Assembly (NCBI GenBank): GCA_964560325.1
Contig: CAZLLV010000122.1
Coordinates: 1 to 8,436 of the forward strand
Reading direction: 5' to 3'
Source of the DNA: CAZLLV01 sp964560325
GTDB lineage: Bacteria; Acidobacteriota; Thermoanaerobaculia; Multivoradales; DATKCC01
DNA length: 8,436 nucleotides
Shown here piece by piece: positions 1 to 5,350 of the stretch; positions within the stretch are counted from its first letter, which is position 1, and each line of letters begins with the position of its first letter. A program made the translations under genes and the position numbers. A model generated the notes under the pieces. The model saw nothing but the letters and a program-made list of their open reading frames with translations, did not search any database and was not told the DNA's origin.

Positions 1-1461
1 CGCGTGCGGCGCGCCCTCCTTGCCGCGCGCGGCCGGGTGCCCCTCCTCGGTGTAGCGCCAGAACATGTGCTGGATGCGGTCGGTGGCGTCGAACACGCAG
101 ACCAGCACGCCCTTCTTCAGCTTGTCGAGGGCGGCGAAGAACATGCTCTGCCGCTCGCGGTCGATGTCGTAGGAGAGCTTCAGGAAGGCGCCGTCGTCGA
201 TCACGTCCTCGTTGAGCGCCCAGGTGTCCTCGGCGAGCCCGAGGGTAGAGAACGGCCCGATCCGCTTGGCGAGGTAGGTCGAGTAGTAGCCCGGGTGCGA
301 GATCGGCATCGCCGGCTTCTCCGGGTCGATCGCGATCGGCGTGACGTAGAGCGAGAAGTGCTCGTCGATCTCGGTGACCATCATGCGGGCGATGCCGCGC
401 ACCTTGATCCCGGGCGCGGCCGGGAAGACGAGCGACACCCAGTCCGAGAGCTCGCCCGGCACCAGGTCGACCGCGTCCTCGCCGGCGGTGACCCGCACCT
501 TGCCTCGCCCGCCGGCGGAGCGGTCGACCTCGGCCACCAGCGGGATGGCGAGCGGCGGGTCGCCTTCGAGGAACATGTTCGGCGGGCCCTCGAGGACCGT
601 CTCGACGCGGTCGCGCCCGTCCTCGCGATCGTCCCCATCCTGGCGCTCCACGACCACCCGCAGACCGCCCTCCTTGAACTCGCCCTCGGCCGGCCGGGTG
701 GTGAACAGGAGGAAGGTGCCCTGGGTGCCGAGCAGGTCGGGCACGCACATGGCGGAGAGCTCGGCGCCGTAGAACTTGTCCGGCGGGAAGGTGATCGGCA
801 CGCGCAGCACGGTGCTCCAGACCTGGTGCTCGCCGAGGATGGTCCAGAACGGCTTCGACTTGCGCAGCAGGCGCAGCTCCGGCTTCCTGAGCGGGATGCG
901 GATCTTGCCGATCTTCAGGAACTTGTCGACCGAGCCGATGCGCGCCGAGGAGAGCTGCGGCAGATAGGTGCGCAGGTCGCGGTCGAGGAAGTCGTAGATG
1001 TTGTGCTTGGCCGGCGAGGTGCCGGTGGCGAACGACGACCAGGCGACCGGCGAGATCGCCGGGTAGGTGGTGGCGAGGCGGTGGTAGCAGCCCTGCTCGG
1101 CGAGCTTCGCGAAGTTCGGGAGCTTGCCCTCGGCCATCAGCCGGTCGGTGATCTTCGGCTCCTGGCCGTCCAGCCCGACCACCACGAAGCGCTTGATCAC
1201 CGGCTTGATCCGCTTCTTGCGCCGGATCAGGCGCCAGAGGAAGCGGAACGGCAGCGCCAGTAGAGCCACGAACGCCGTGAGGATGGTGATCAGCAGGACC
1301 GCGAACGACCCGAGCAGCGCGAAGCCGGCGCCGGGGCCGACGTAGGCGTGGGCGGCGGGCGCCAGCGCGCAGGCGAAGAGGACCGCCGCGGCGAGGAGCG
1401 CGCGGGGCGCTCGTCCGGGCTTCGGGCGGACGGTCTCTCGACCGGTGCGTACGGCTCGCAT
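1..1461 (-). CDS. Alkaline-phosphatase-family (type I phosphodiesterase/nucleotide pyrophosphatase-like) membrane protein, 3' end outside window
   Basis: An uninterrupted minus-strand reading frame of 487 codons starts at ATG 1461-1459 and leaves the window at base 1. A GGAG ribosome site lies 7 bases upstream. Residues 1-20 are basic. Residues 21-39 form a hydrophobic segment ending AHA, followed by YVGPGAG, a second hydrophobic segment (about 47-72) and the basic stretch RRKKRIK. The catalytic domain opens with VVVGLDG (D98, first metal ligand). TYPAISPVAWSSFATG follows at 132-147, and by alignment with the NPP motif S137 is the likely nucleophile. A late D461-x3-H465 pair (FDATDRIQHMFW) matches the metal-binding D-x3-H of this superfamily. 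The final metal site, usually an HxxG-type motif, lies outside the window. Family membership predicts a metal-dependent phosphodiesterase or phosphatase; the substrate is unknown. By the positive-inside rule, the two helices flanking a short loop would place the catalytic domain on the cytoplasmic side, unless the first helix is a cleaved signal peptide. The large open frame on the plus strand here is its shadow. Confidence 0.9.
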   Translation of the reverse strand, partial: MRAVRTGRETVRPKPGRAPRALLAAAVLFACALAPAAHAYVGPGAGFALLGSFAVLLITILTAFVALLALPFRFLWRLIRRKKRIKPVIKRFVVVGLDGQEPKITDRLMAEGKLPNFAKLAEQGCYHRLATTYPAISPVAWSSFATGTSPAKHNIYDFLDRDLRTYLPQLSSARIGSVDKFLKIGKIRIPLRKPELRLLRKSKPFWTILGEHQVWSTVLRVPITFPPDKFYGAELSAMCVPDLLGTQGTFLLFTTRPAEGEFKEGGLRVVVERQDGDDREDGRDRVETVLEGPPNMFLEGDPPLAIPLVAEVDRSAGGRGKVRVTAGEDAVDLVPGELSDWVSLVFPAAPGIKVRGIARMMVTEIDEHFSLYVTPIAIDPEKPAMPISHPGYYSTYLAKRIGPFSTLGLAEDTWALNEDVIDDGAFLKLSYDIDRERQSMFFAALDKLKKGVLVCVFDATDRIQHMFWRYTEEGHPAARGKEGAPHA

Positions 1462-1527
1462 GGAGGCTCTCCGGGGTGTCTTCGCGGGAGGACCGGGCGC
1501 GCCTGCGCTCCGGGCCGGGCGGGTTAT

Positions 1528-1556
1528 AGTCTACGGACACGCGGCGCCGGGCTCAA
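1528..1556 (-). promoter_or_regulatory. Probable sigma70-type promoter of the phosphodiesterase gene
   Basis: On the minus strand TTGAGC (bases 1556-1551, 4 of 6 matches to TTGACA) is followed after exactly 17 bases by TAGACT (1533-1528, 4 of 6 to TATAAT). Transcription would begin near 1521 and give a leader of about 60 bases before the ATG at 1461. It lies in the 190-base gap between two divergent genes and is one of the few AT-richer spots there. This is a pattern match only. Confidence 0.45.
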
Positions 1557-1651
1557 CCTCGGACTCCGCCGCGGCCCGGCCAAGCGGTCATACTATCCCA
1601 CCGACAGTCGCGGGGCCTCCGCCGCCCCGGAGAGCGGAGAGGACTTCGGAC

Positions 1652-2266
1652 GTGAGCACGGTACGACAGATCTATCGCAGAGTGCGCTACGGTGAGCCCG
1701 TGGTGGTGGTCTCCGGGCTTCCCCGCTCCGGCACCTCCATGGCGATGAAGATGCTCGACGCCGGCGGCGTGGAGCTGATCACCGACGACGAGCGCACCGC
1801 CGACGTCGACAACCCGAAGGGGTACTTCGAGGACGAGCGGGTCAAGAACCTGGCCGAGACCGAGGACACCTCCTGGGTGAGGGAGGCGAAGGGCAAGGGC
1901 GTGAAGGTGGTCTCGTCGCTCCTCCAGTACCTGCCGCGCGACCTCAACTACGAGATCCTCTTCATGCGCCGCAACCTCGACGAGGTGCTCGCGTCGCAGG
2001 CGAAGATGCTCGATCGCCGTGGCGAGGAGAGCGACACCGAGGACCAGCGCATGATCGAGCTCTACCAGAGCCACCTGCGCCGGGTGAACGCCATGCTCCG
2101 CCACGCCCCCCACTTCCGCTCGCTCGACCTCCACTACACCGAAGTGGTCGAAGAGCCCCGCCGCGCCGCCGAGCGCGTCCGCGACTTCCTGGGCCGCGAC
2201 ATGGACGTCGACGCGATGGCGGGCGTGGTCGACGCCAAGCTCTACCGCAACCGCGCGACCGCCTGA
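1652..2266 (+). CDS. Small P-loop sulfotransferase-family protein (204 aa)
   Basis: The frame is open from an ATG at 1445, but GTG 1652 is preferred. It has the strong ribosome site GGAGAGGA at 1636-1643, 8 bases upstream, and the extra upstream residues are low-complexity and overlap the divergent promoter. From the GTG, VVVVSGLPRSGTSMAM at residues 17-32 is the 5'-phosphosulfate-binding P-loop of sulfotransferases. The conserved-looking NPKGYFE follows at 54-60, and FMRRNLDEVLAS at 104-115 matches the 3'-phosphate-binding R-x7-S signature (R107, S115). The C-terminal part (ERVRDFLGRDMDVDAMAGVVD, then LYRNRA) is typical of sulfotransferase tails. The family moves a sulfuryl group from PAPS to an acceptor, which cannot be told here. 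At 204 residues it is shorter than most PAPS sulfotransferases (about 250-300), so some acceptor-site elements may be missing. It is divergent from the phosphodiesterase gene. No good -35/-10 pair is visible; TACTAT at 1591-1596 is a weak -10 candidate. Confidence 0.85.
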   Translation: MSTVRQIYRRVRYGEPVVVVSGLPRSGTSMAMKMLDAGGVELITDDERTADVDNPKGYFEDERVKNLAETEDTSWVREAKGKGVKVVSSLLQYLPRDLNYEILFMRRNLDEVLASQAKMLDRRGEESDTEDQRMIELYQSHLRRVNAMLRHAPHFRSLDLHYTEVVEEPRRAAERVRDFLGRDMDVDAMAGVVDAKLYRNRATA

Positions 2267-2308
2267 TCCCGCCCGCCACCGCCGGCCCCCTCCTCCCGCT
2301 ACTCCCTC

Positions 2309-2337
2309 CTCTCCGAGGCCGAGGTGTGCCCGGAGAG
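2309..2337 (+). other. Inverted repeat downstream of the sulfotransferase gene
   Basis: CTCTCCG (2309-2315) and CGGAGAG (2331-2337) form a perfect 7-bp stem around a 15-base loop, 42 bases after the sulfotransferase stop. There is no T-run behind it, so it is not a classical intrinsic terminator. It could slow polymerase or protect a 3' end. The rest of 2267-2394 shows nothing clear. Confidence 0.3.
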
Positions 2338-2394
2338 CACCGAATCCGGTCACTCGATAGGCTTCTCGACACCTAGAAAGAGAACGGGCGGCGA

Positions 2395-2416
2395 TCGCCG
2401 GCACCTCTGCCGGCGA
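2395..2416 (+). promoter_or_regulatory. Hairpin in the leader of the secreted repeat protein gene
   Basis: TCGCCGGC (2395-2402) and GCCGGCGA (2409-2416) make a perfect 8-bp, almost all G-C stem with the 6-base loop ACCTCT. It ends 15 bases before the ribosome site GGAGG (2432-2436) of the next gene, so it would lie in the 5' leader of that mRNA. It may stabilise the transcript or affect translation. No ligand-binding riboswitch consensus is recognisable. Confidence 0.45.
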
Positions 2417-2444
2417 CACGACCCCCGTCTCGGAGGAGAAAGCC

Positions 2445-2702
2445 ATGCGTCGAATCGCGATTCTCGTGCTCACCCTTGCCCTGATCGTCCCCATGACCGC
2501 CGGTGCCGCCACGGCGGACCAGGATCCGGACGGCATCACCTCGGCCGGACAGGAGGCCACCGCTGCGCAGGATCCGAACGGGGCCAGCTCGGCGGGTCAA
2601 GGCGCGACTGCGGCTCAGGACCCGGACGGAGTGGTGGCCGTGGGGTTCGGACCGCTGGTCGATTCCCTCTTCCGCGTAATCGTCACCCATCTCGGCATCT
2701 AG
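2445..2702 (+). CDS. Small secreted protein with three 16-residue repeats
   Basis: ATG 2445 has a near-ideal ribosome site, GGAGG at 2432-2436 with 8-base spacing. The 85-aa product begins with MRR, a hydrophobic core (residues 4-19) and an ATA signal-peptidase site, with predicted cleavage after residue 24. The mature 61 residues start with three tandem units at 24-39, 40-55 and 56-71, with consensus A-x-Q-D-P-(D/N)-G-x-x-S-A-G-Q-x-A-T. The third unit keeps only its first half. The C-terminus (PLVDSLFRVIVTHLGI, 70-85) is hydrophobic and could form an amphipathic helix. There are no cysteines and no known domain. Export by Sec is well supported; the function is unknown. A signalling propeptide, an envelope peptide or a toxin-like peptide are all possible. 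A terminator follows directly, so it looks like a single-gene transcript, and a Cys-rich TPR protein gene starts 83 bases later. Confidence 0.8.
   Translation: MRRIAILVLTLALIVPMTAGAATADQDPDGITSAGQEATAAQDPNGASSAGQGATAAQDPDGVVAVGFGPLVDSLFRVIVTHLGI
2514..2657 (+). repeat. Three tandem 48-bp coding repeats
   Basis: The units run 2514-2561, 2562-2609 and 2610-2657 and encode the 16-residue repeats of the secreted protein. Units 1 and 2 share 11 of 16 residues, and 7 of these 11 shared residues use different synonymous codons (for example GGA/GGT, CAG/CAA, ACC/ACT). The amino acid pattern is therefore kept while the DNA has drifted. Unit 3 shares mainly the AAQDPDG half. Confidence 0.75.
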
Positions 2703-2710
2703 TGGCGGGG

Positions 2711-2748
2711 ACAGGGTGCCGCTTCGAGAGAAACGGCACCCTGTTTTT
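2711..2748 (+). terminator. Rho-independent terminator after the secreted repeat protein gene
   Basis: ACAGGGTGCCG (2711-2721) and CGGCACCCTGT (2734-2744) form a perfect 11-bp stem with a 12-base loop. A run of five T (2744-2748) follows, the first of them closing the stem. It begins 8 bases after the stop codon at 2700-2702. It separates the peptide gene from the TPR gene, although some read-through is possible. Confidence 0.9.
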
Positions 2749-2750
2749 CG

Positions 2751-2759
2751 TGCTAAAGT
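2751..2759 (+). promoter_or_regulatory. Possible extended -10 promoter of the TPR gene
   Basis: TGCTAAAGT lies right behind the terminator T-run. It holds a TG dinucleotide one base before TAAAGT (4 of 6 matches to TATAAT), the extended -10 form. No -35 box is seen 17 bases upstream, where the terminator stem lies. It would start a leader of about 20 bases before ATG 2786. A separate promoter is needed if the terminator is efficient. Confidence 0.35.
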
Positions 2760-2785
2760 CCCTCTGCAAACGCTCGGAGGGAACG

Positions 2786-4126
2786 ATGCACGACTGCTCG
2801 ACGGTTCGAGACTGGATCAAGGTGTGGGGCGATCCCGAGTTGGAGCCGCACCGGCTCTCGGTCTGCCCCGCGTGCTGGCCGTTGCGTGGAGACGTCACCG
2901 CGTGGTCGCGCGCCGTCGCCGGATGCGAGAGCTGCCGCCAGGCGCTCGAGTCCCCCCTCCTGAGCGACGAGATCCTGAGCTGCCCGACCTGCATGGAAAG
3001 CTACGCCCGGCTCCACGAGATCGTCGAGCGGCTCGAGCACTTCGACCCGGCGGTCGCGCCCGAGCTCCTGGCGGCCGAGGAGCTGGCCGCGAAGCTGGAG
3101 CCCCTGCCGCTCACCGGCCGGGTCGCCCGCGTCACCGACGACCTGCGCTACCAGCAGTGGGGGCTCGCCCAGCACCTCCTCGCGGCGTCGCGCGCTCATT
3201 GGTGCTCCAACCCGGAGCTCGCGCACGAGCACGCGGTCGCCGCCGTGGCCGTCGCCGACCTGGTCGACCCGACGACCTACCACCCACGGTGGGTGGCCGA
3301 CCTGCGGGCCAAGGCGCACGCCTACCTGGCGAACACGCTCCGCATCCTGGGGGACTTCCGCGATGCGGAGCGGGAGTTCCTGGTCGCCGAGGCTTACGTC
3401 GCGCGCGGCGCCGGCCGTGGACGCGCCCGGGCGACCGTCTTCTCGCTCAAGGCGTCGCTGCTCCTCGATCAGCAGCGGTTCGTGGAGGCGGGCCTCCTGC
3501 TCGAGTTCGTGATGGCCCACCACGCCGCGGCCGGGGAGGACGACGCCGTGGCACGAGCCTGCCTCAAGCTCGCGATCATCGACGCTGGGCAAGAGAGATT
3601 CTCCGCCGCCGCGGCGCTCTGCGCACGCGCCGAGTCGCACCTCGACCCGGAACGTGACCGCCGCCTCCGGACGCTCGCCCGGCAGAACGCTGCCGAGTTC
3701 ACGGTGGCGGCCGGAGACGTGGCGCGGGCGCGCGAGCTATTCGACGCCCTCCCGCCGGCCGTCGATCGCTCGATGGAGCTGCGCCGGGCCTGGATCGAAG
3801 GCAACCTCTACCGCGCCGAAGGCGCGTTCGGAGCGGCCCGCATCGCCTACGAGACCGCCCGCGCCGGCATGGTCGAGGACGGGCGCCACTACCTCGCCGC
3901 GCTCGTCAGCCTGGAAGAGGCCGCCCTGGCGCTCGACGAAGGCAACTCCTTCGAAGCCCTCGCCATGGCGCAAGAAGCCTCGATCCTCCTCGTCCGCGGC
4001 GCCGCCCGCCAAGAAGCCCTCGCCGCCCTCCGCGTCCTCCTCACCGCCATCGAACGAGGCGCCGCCGACCAGGCCCTCATCCTCACCCTCGCCCGCAAGA
4101 TCGCCGCCCTCCAGCCGTCCGGGTAG
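2786..4126 (+). CDS. Cys-rich (three CxxC) TPR-like repeat protein, 446 aa
   Basis: The frame is open from further upstream, but ATG 2786 has GGAGG at 2776-2780 (5-base spacing), follows the terminator, and starts just before the first recognisable motif. The N-terminal 70 residues carry C4 and three CxxC pairs: CPAC (27-30), CESC (47-50) and CPTC (66-69), spaced 16 and 15 residues apart. The segment AGCESCRQALE resembles the cysteine part of zinc-binding anti-sigma (ZAS/zf-HC2) domains, but the usual histidine four residues before the cysteine is absent (A43). From about 120 to 440 the protein is all-helical with TPR-like periodicity, clearest at AYLANTLRILGDFRDAEREFLVAEAY (179-204), FSLKASLLLDQQRFVEAGLLL and NLYRAEGAFGAARIAYETARAG. 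There is no signal peptide or membrane helix, so it is probably cytoplasmic. TPRs usually bind proteins or peptides, and a role as regulator or adaptor is inferred. No helix-turn-helix was recognised. The 3' third is strongly C-rich on the coding strand. Confidence 0.85.
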   Translation: MHDCSTVRDWIKVWGDPELEPHRLSVCPACWPLRGDVTAWSRAVAGCESCRQALESPLLSDEILSCPTCMESYARLHEIVERLEHFDPAVAPELLAAEELAAKLEPLPLTGRVARVTDDLRYQQWGLAQHLLAASRAHWCSNPELAHEHAVAAVAVADLVDPTTYHPRWVADLRAKAHAYLANTLRILGDFRDAEREFLVAEAYVARGAGRGRARATVFSLKASLLLDQQRFVEAGLLLEFVMAHHAAAGEDDAVARACLKLAIIDAGQERFSAAAALCARAESHLDPERDRRLRTLARQNAAEFTVAAGDVARARELFDALPPAVDRSMELRRAWIEGNLYRAEGAFGAARIAYETARAGMVEDGRHYLAALVSLEEAALALDEGNSFEALAMAQEASILLVRGAARQEALAALRVLLTAIERGAADQALILTLARKIAALQPSG

Positions 4127-4190
4127 GCGAGCGGCGGACCTGGCCCTCTCGGTCGGGTCGGATCTGTTGTAACGGCTTCAGCTCGTCCGC

Positions 4191-4487
4191 TCAACCGAGG
4201 TACCGGTCGATGTCGAGCGCTCCGTGGAAGACACCCAGGATATCGATGGCGTCACCAGCCTTGATCCGATAGGCGATCCGGTAGTGGCCGTAGAGAAGGA
4301 TCCGAATCCGCAGGCCGCTCGTCGGACTGTAGAGATAGCCGATCTCGGGGTGCTCCTCGAGAACCTCGACTCTTCGATAGATGCGCTCGATGGTCCGATG
4401 GGCCGCCGCGGGGTTGTCTCGAGCGATGTAGTCGTGGATGTCCCGCAGCCACGCCTCGGCTTCGGTCGTCCAGCTTACGTGCCCCAC
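4191..4487 (-). CDS. Type II toxin, RelE/ParE family
   Basis: The product is 98 residues, the normal size for the family. The start is GTG (4487-4485). No ATG is available in frame, and no strong ribosome site is seen, which suggests translational coupling to the antitoxin that it overlaps by 13 bases. VSWTTEAEAWLRDIHDYIARDNPAAA (4-29), IERIYRRVEVLEEHPEIGYLY (33-53), the core LRIRILLYGHYRIAYRIK (59-76) and the C-terminal IDILGVFHGALDIDRYL (81-97) are the typical order of ParE toxins: two helices, then a beta sheet carrying conserved Arg and Tyr residues. ParE proteins poison DNA gyrase, while RelE relatives cleave mRNA on ribosomes; the pattern here is closer to ParE. It is convergent with the TPR gene, with 64 bases between and no clear terminator. 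Confidence 0.88.
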   Translation of the reverse strand: MGHVSWTTEAEAWLRDIHDYIARDNPAAAHRTIERIYRRVEVLEEHPEIGYLYSPTSGLRIRILLYGHYRIAYRIKAGDAIDILGVFHGALDIDRYLG

Positions 4488-4672
4488 GACACGATCCGCC
4501 GGCCCATCTCTTCATGGCTGATCGTGCGACCGCTCTCGGAGTCTGCGAGCCCCCGTTCCACCATCCGCGCGAAAGCCAGCTCCCGAAGTATTTCTTCGTA
4601 GGAGCTGTCGTCGGGAAGTTCCTGAATCGTCTGGAGCATGAGCTCCTTCGGCGTCGTCGTAGCGGTCGTCAT
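4475..4672 (-). CDS. Antitoxin of the RelE/ParE module (65 aa)
   Basis: ATG 4672-4670 is chosen over an in-frame TTG at 4690 because AGGAGG (4683-4678) sits 5 bases before it. The TTG would also lie inside the likely operator and promoter. The product begins with a Thr-rich tail, then ELMLQTIQELPDDSSYEEILRELAFARMVERGLADSESGRTISHEEMGRRIVSW. This layout (LPDDxSxEEI, then a helix with VERGLxDxExGR, then SHEEMxRR) is that of small addiction-module proteins found next to ParE-like toxins. The C-terminal part would wrap and neutralise the toxin, and the N-terminal part may bind DNA. The stop codon lies within the toxin gene (13-base overlap), the usual antitoxin-first order. It is probably unstable and autoregulating, as in the family. 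Confidence 0.82.
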   Translation of the reverse strand: MTTATTTPKELMLQTIQELPDDSSYEEILRELAFARMVERGLADSESGRTISHEEMGRRIVSWGT

Positions 4673-4687
4673 CGGTTCCTCCTCGCT

Positions 4688-4701
4688 CAATGCCCATTGT
4701 A
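4688..4701 (-). promoter_or_regulatory. Promoter -10 box and candidate operator of the toxin-antitoxin operon
   Basis: On the minus strand TACAAT (4701-4696) matches TATAAT at 5 of 6 positions and lies 23 bases before the antitoxin ATG. No -35 is obvious at 17 bases. A perfect inverted repeat, CAATG-CC-CATTG (4688-4699), overlaps this box and is placed where an antitoxin-toxin complex would repress its own promoter. The operator role is inferred. Confidence 0.45.
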
Positions 4702-4741
4702 AACGGATCCAACCGCCGAGACGCTCGACCTTCGTAGGAAC

Positions 4742-4812
4742 CTCCGTAGCCGAACCCCCCGGGCGGGGGGAAGGGACGGGGCCAGGGGTCCCGAACCGGG
4801 GGCTCGGCGGAG
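4742..4812. repeat. GC-rich palindromic repeat element, left copy
   Basis: It begins with CTCCGTAGCCGAACCCC (4742-4758), which recurs identically at 4989-5005. The element can fold on itself: CTCCG, CCGA and CCCCC at its left pair with GGGGG (4798-4802), TCGG (4804-4807) and CGGAG (4808-4812) at its right, with a 3-base bulge and one mismatch. Its middle, GGGACGGGGCCAGGGGTCC (4773-4791), recurs inverted at 5011-5030. It ends about 40 bases before the toxin-antitoxin promoter. Confidence 0.55.
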
Positions 4813-4988
4813 GGCGCCCGCTTCACCGCGCCCGGGTGGACGAACGGTGACCGGAGCCGCTTCCTGGCCGGCCGACCGCGGGGCTGACCAAGGCCTCGTC
4901 CGAGTCGACCAGGGCGCGGCGGTCGGCGTGCACCGAGCGCCGCTGCCGAGCCGACGGCGTTCCCCCACCACTGCCGGCCCCATGCGGG

Positions 4989-5046
4989 CTCCGTAGCCGA
5001 ACCCCGGGCGGGAGCCCCTGGCACCGTCCCGGGGGCGGCTCCCGCC
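4989..5046. repeat. GC-rich palindromic repeat element, right copy
   Basis: It starts with the same 17 bases as the left copy (4989-5005) and continues GGGCGGG, so 24 of 26 left-copy positions match, with a 2-base gap. It contains a perfect 10-bp stem, GGCGGGAGCC (5007-5016) with GGCTCCCGCC (5037-5046), around a 20-base loop. The segment 5011-5030 is the near-exact reverse complement of 4773-4791 of the left copy (one substitution, one extra base). Confidence 0.55.
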
Positions 5047-5053
5047 GAGCCTT

Positions 5054-5067
5054 GTCAAGAGATTTGG
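5054..5067 (-). repeat. CCARATCNCTTGAC motif, copy 1 (inverted)
   Basis: On the minus strand this reads CCAAATCTCTTGAC. Together with the copy at 5075-5088 it forms a divergent pair, with TGTCAAG (5053-5059) and CTTGACA (5083-5089) as inverted ends 23 bases apart. Such a layout could be a protein-binding site or paired outward -35 boxes; no good -10 boxes were found. Confidence 0.45.
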
Positions 5068-5074
5068 CATCCGT

Positions 5075-5088
5075 CCAGATCGCTTGAC
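5075..5088 (+). repeat. CCARATCNCTTGAC motif, copy 2
   Basis: Reads CCAGATCGCTTGAC. With three more bases at the left it gives CGTCCAGATCGCTTGAC (5072-5088), matching copy 3 at 16 of 17 positions. Confidence 0.5.
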
Positions 5089-5178
5089 ACCTAGCCACCG
5101 CCCGGCCTTCCACTCCGGAGACCTCCGCCCCGTCGGCCTCTCCGCCCCCTCCCGCCGCTGCCGACATCCTCCCCTCGT

Positions 5179-5192
5179 CCAGATCCCTTGAC
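5179..5192 (+). repeat. CCARATCNCTTGAC motif, copy 3
   Basis: Reads CCAGATCCCTTGAC, part of the 17-base match 5176-5192. It lies 104 bases after copy 2 in the same orientation. The flanks differ, so the conserved unit is short, more like a binding site than a duplicated stretch. Confidence 0.5.
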
Positions 5193-5284
5193 GTCCGCGT
5201 ACCCGCCGCGTCGGCCGAGCATCCGCACAAATCGCTACCCGTCAGCTACTTAGGCGACCCCTGGCACACCTGGAACGACCCTCG

Positions 5285-5319
5285 CTCTCTCCGGACCGCG
5301 AACACGCAACCGGAGAGAG
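5285..5319 (+). other. Strong hairpin upstream of the ComEA-like gene
   Basis: CTCTCTCCGG (5285-5294) and CCGGAGAGAG (5310-5319) form a perfect 10-bp stem around a 15-base loop. There is no T-run. It is the first of two hairpins within 200 bases before ATG 5485 and could be part of a structured leader or a small RNA. Confidence 0.5.
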
Positions 5320-5350
5320 GAGGTGAGCGGCCGGACGAGAACCGAACGAA

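Noticed and set aside
4..1263. 419-codon open frame on the plus strand
   Set aside because: It is the antisense shadow of the phosphodiesterase gene. Its product is His/Arg/Asp-rich without motifs, while the minus strand shows clear AlkP motifs and a signal-like N-terminus.
2390..2399. GGCGATCGCC palindrome, similar to the HIP1 repeat of cyanobacteria
   Set aside because: Single occurrence noticed, no cyanobacterial features elsewhere, and easily expected in GC-rich DNA.
1553..2560. 335-codon minus-strand open frame over the sulfotransferase
   Set aside because: It spans the promoter region, the sulfotransferase and part of the repeat peptide gene in antisense. Its composition is typical of GC-rich shadows and no motif is present.
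4148..4199. CTCGGT...ACCGAG between the convergent TPR and toxin genes
   Set aside because: A 6-bp match with a 40-base spacer and no T-run is not a credible terminator.
2365..5094. CT(C/T)GACACCTAG shared by 2365-2376 and 5083-5094
   Set aside because: An 11-of-12 match between two places is expected many times by chance in a window of this size, and the flanks are unrelated.
4687..5230. Several Gly/Arg/Pro-rich open frames on the minus strand
   Set aside because: Different frames are open at once, they run through palindromic repeats, and no convincing ribosome site or domain is seen. The repeats explain the open frames.
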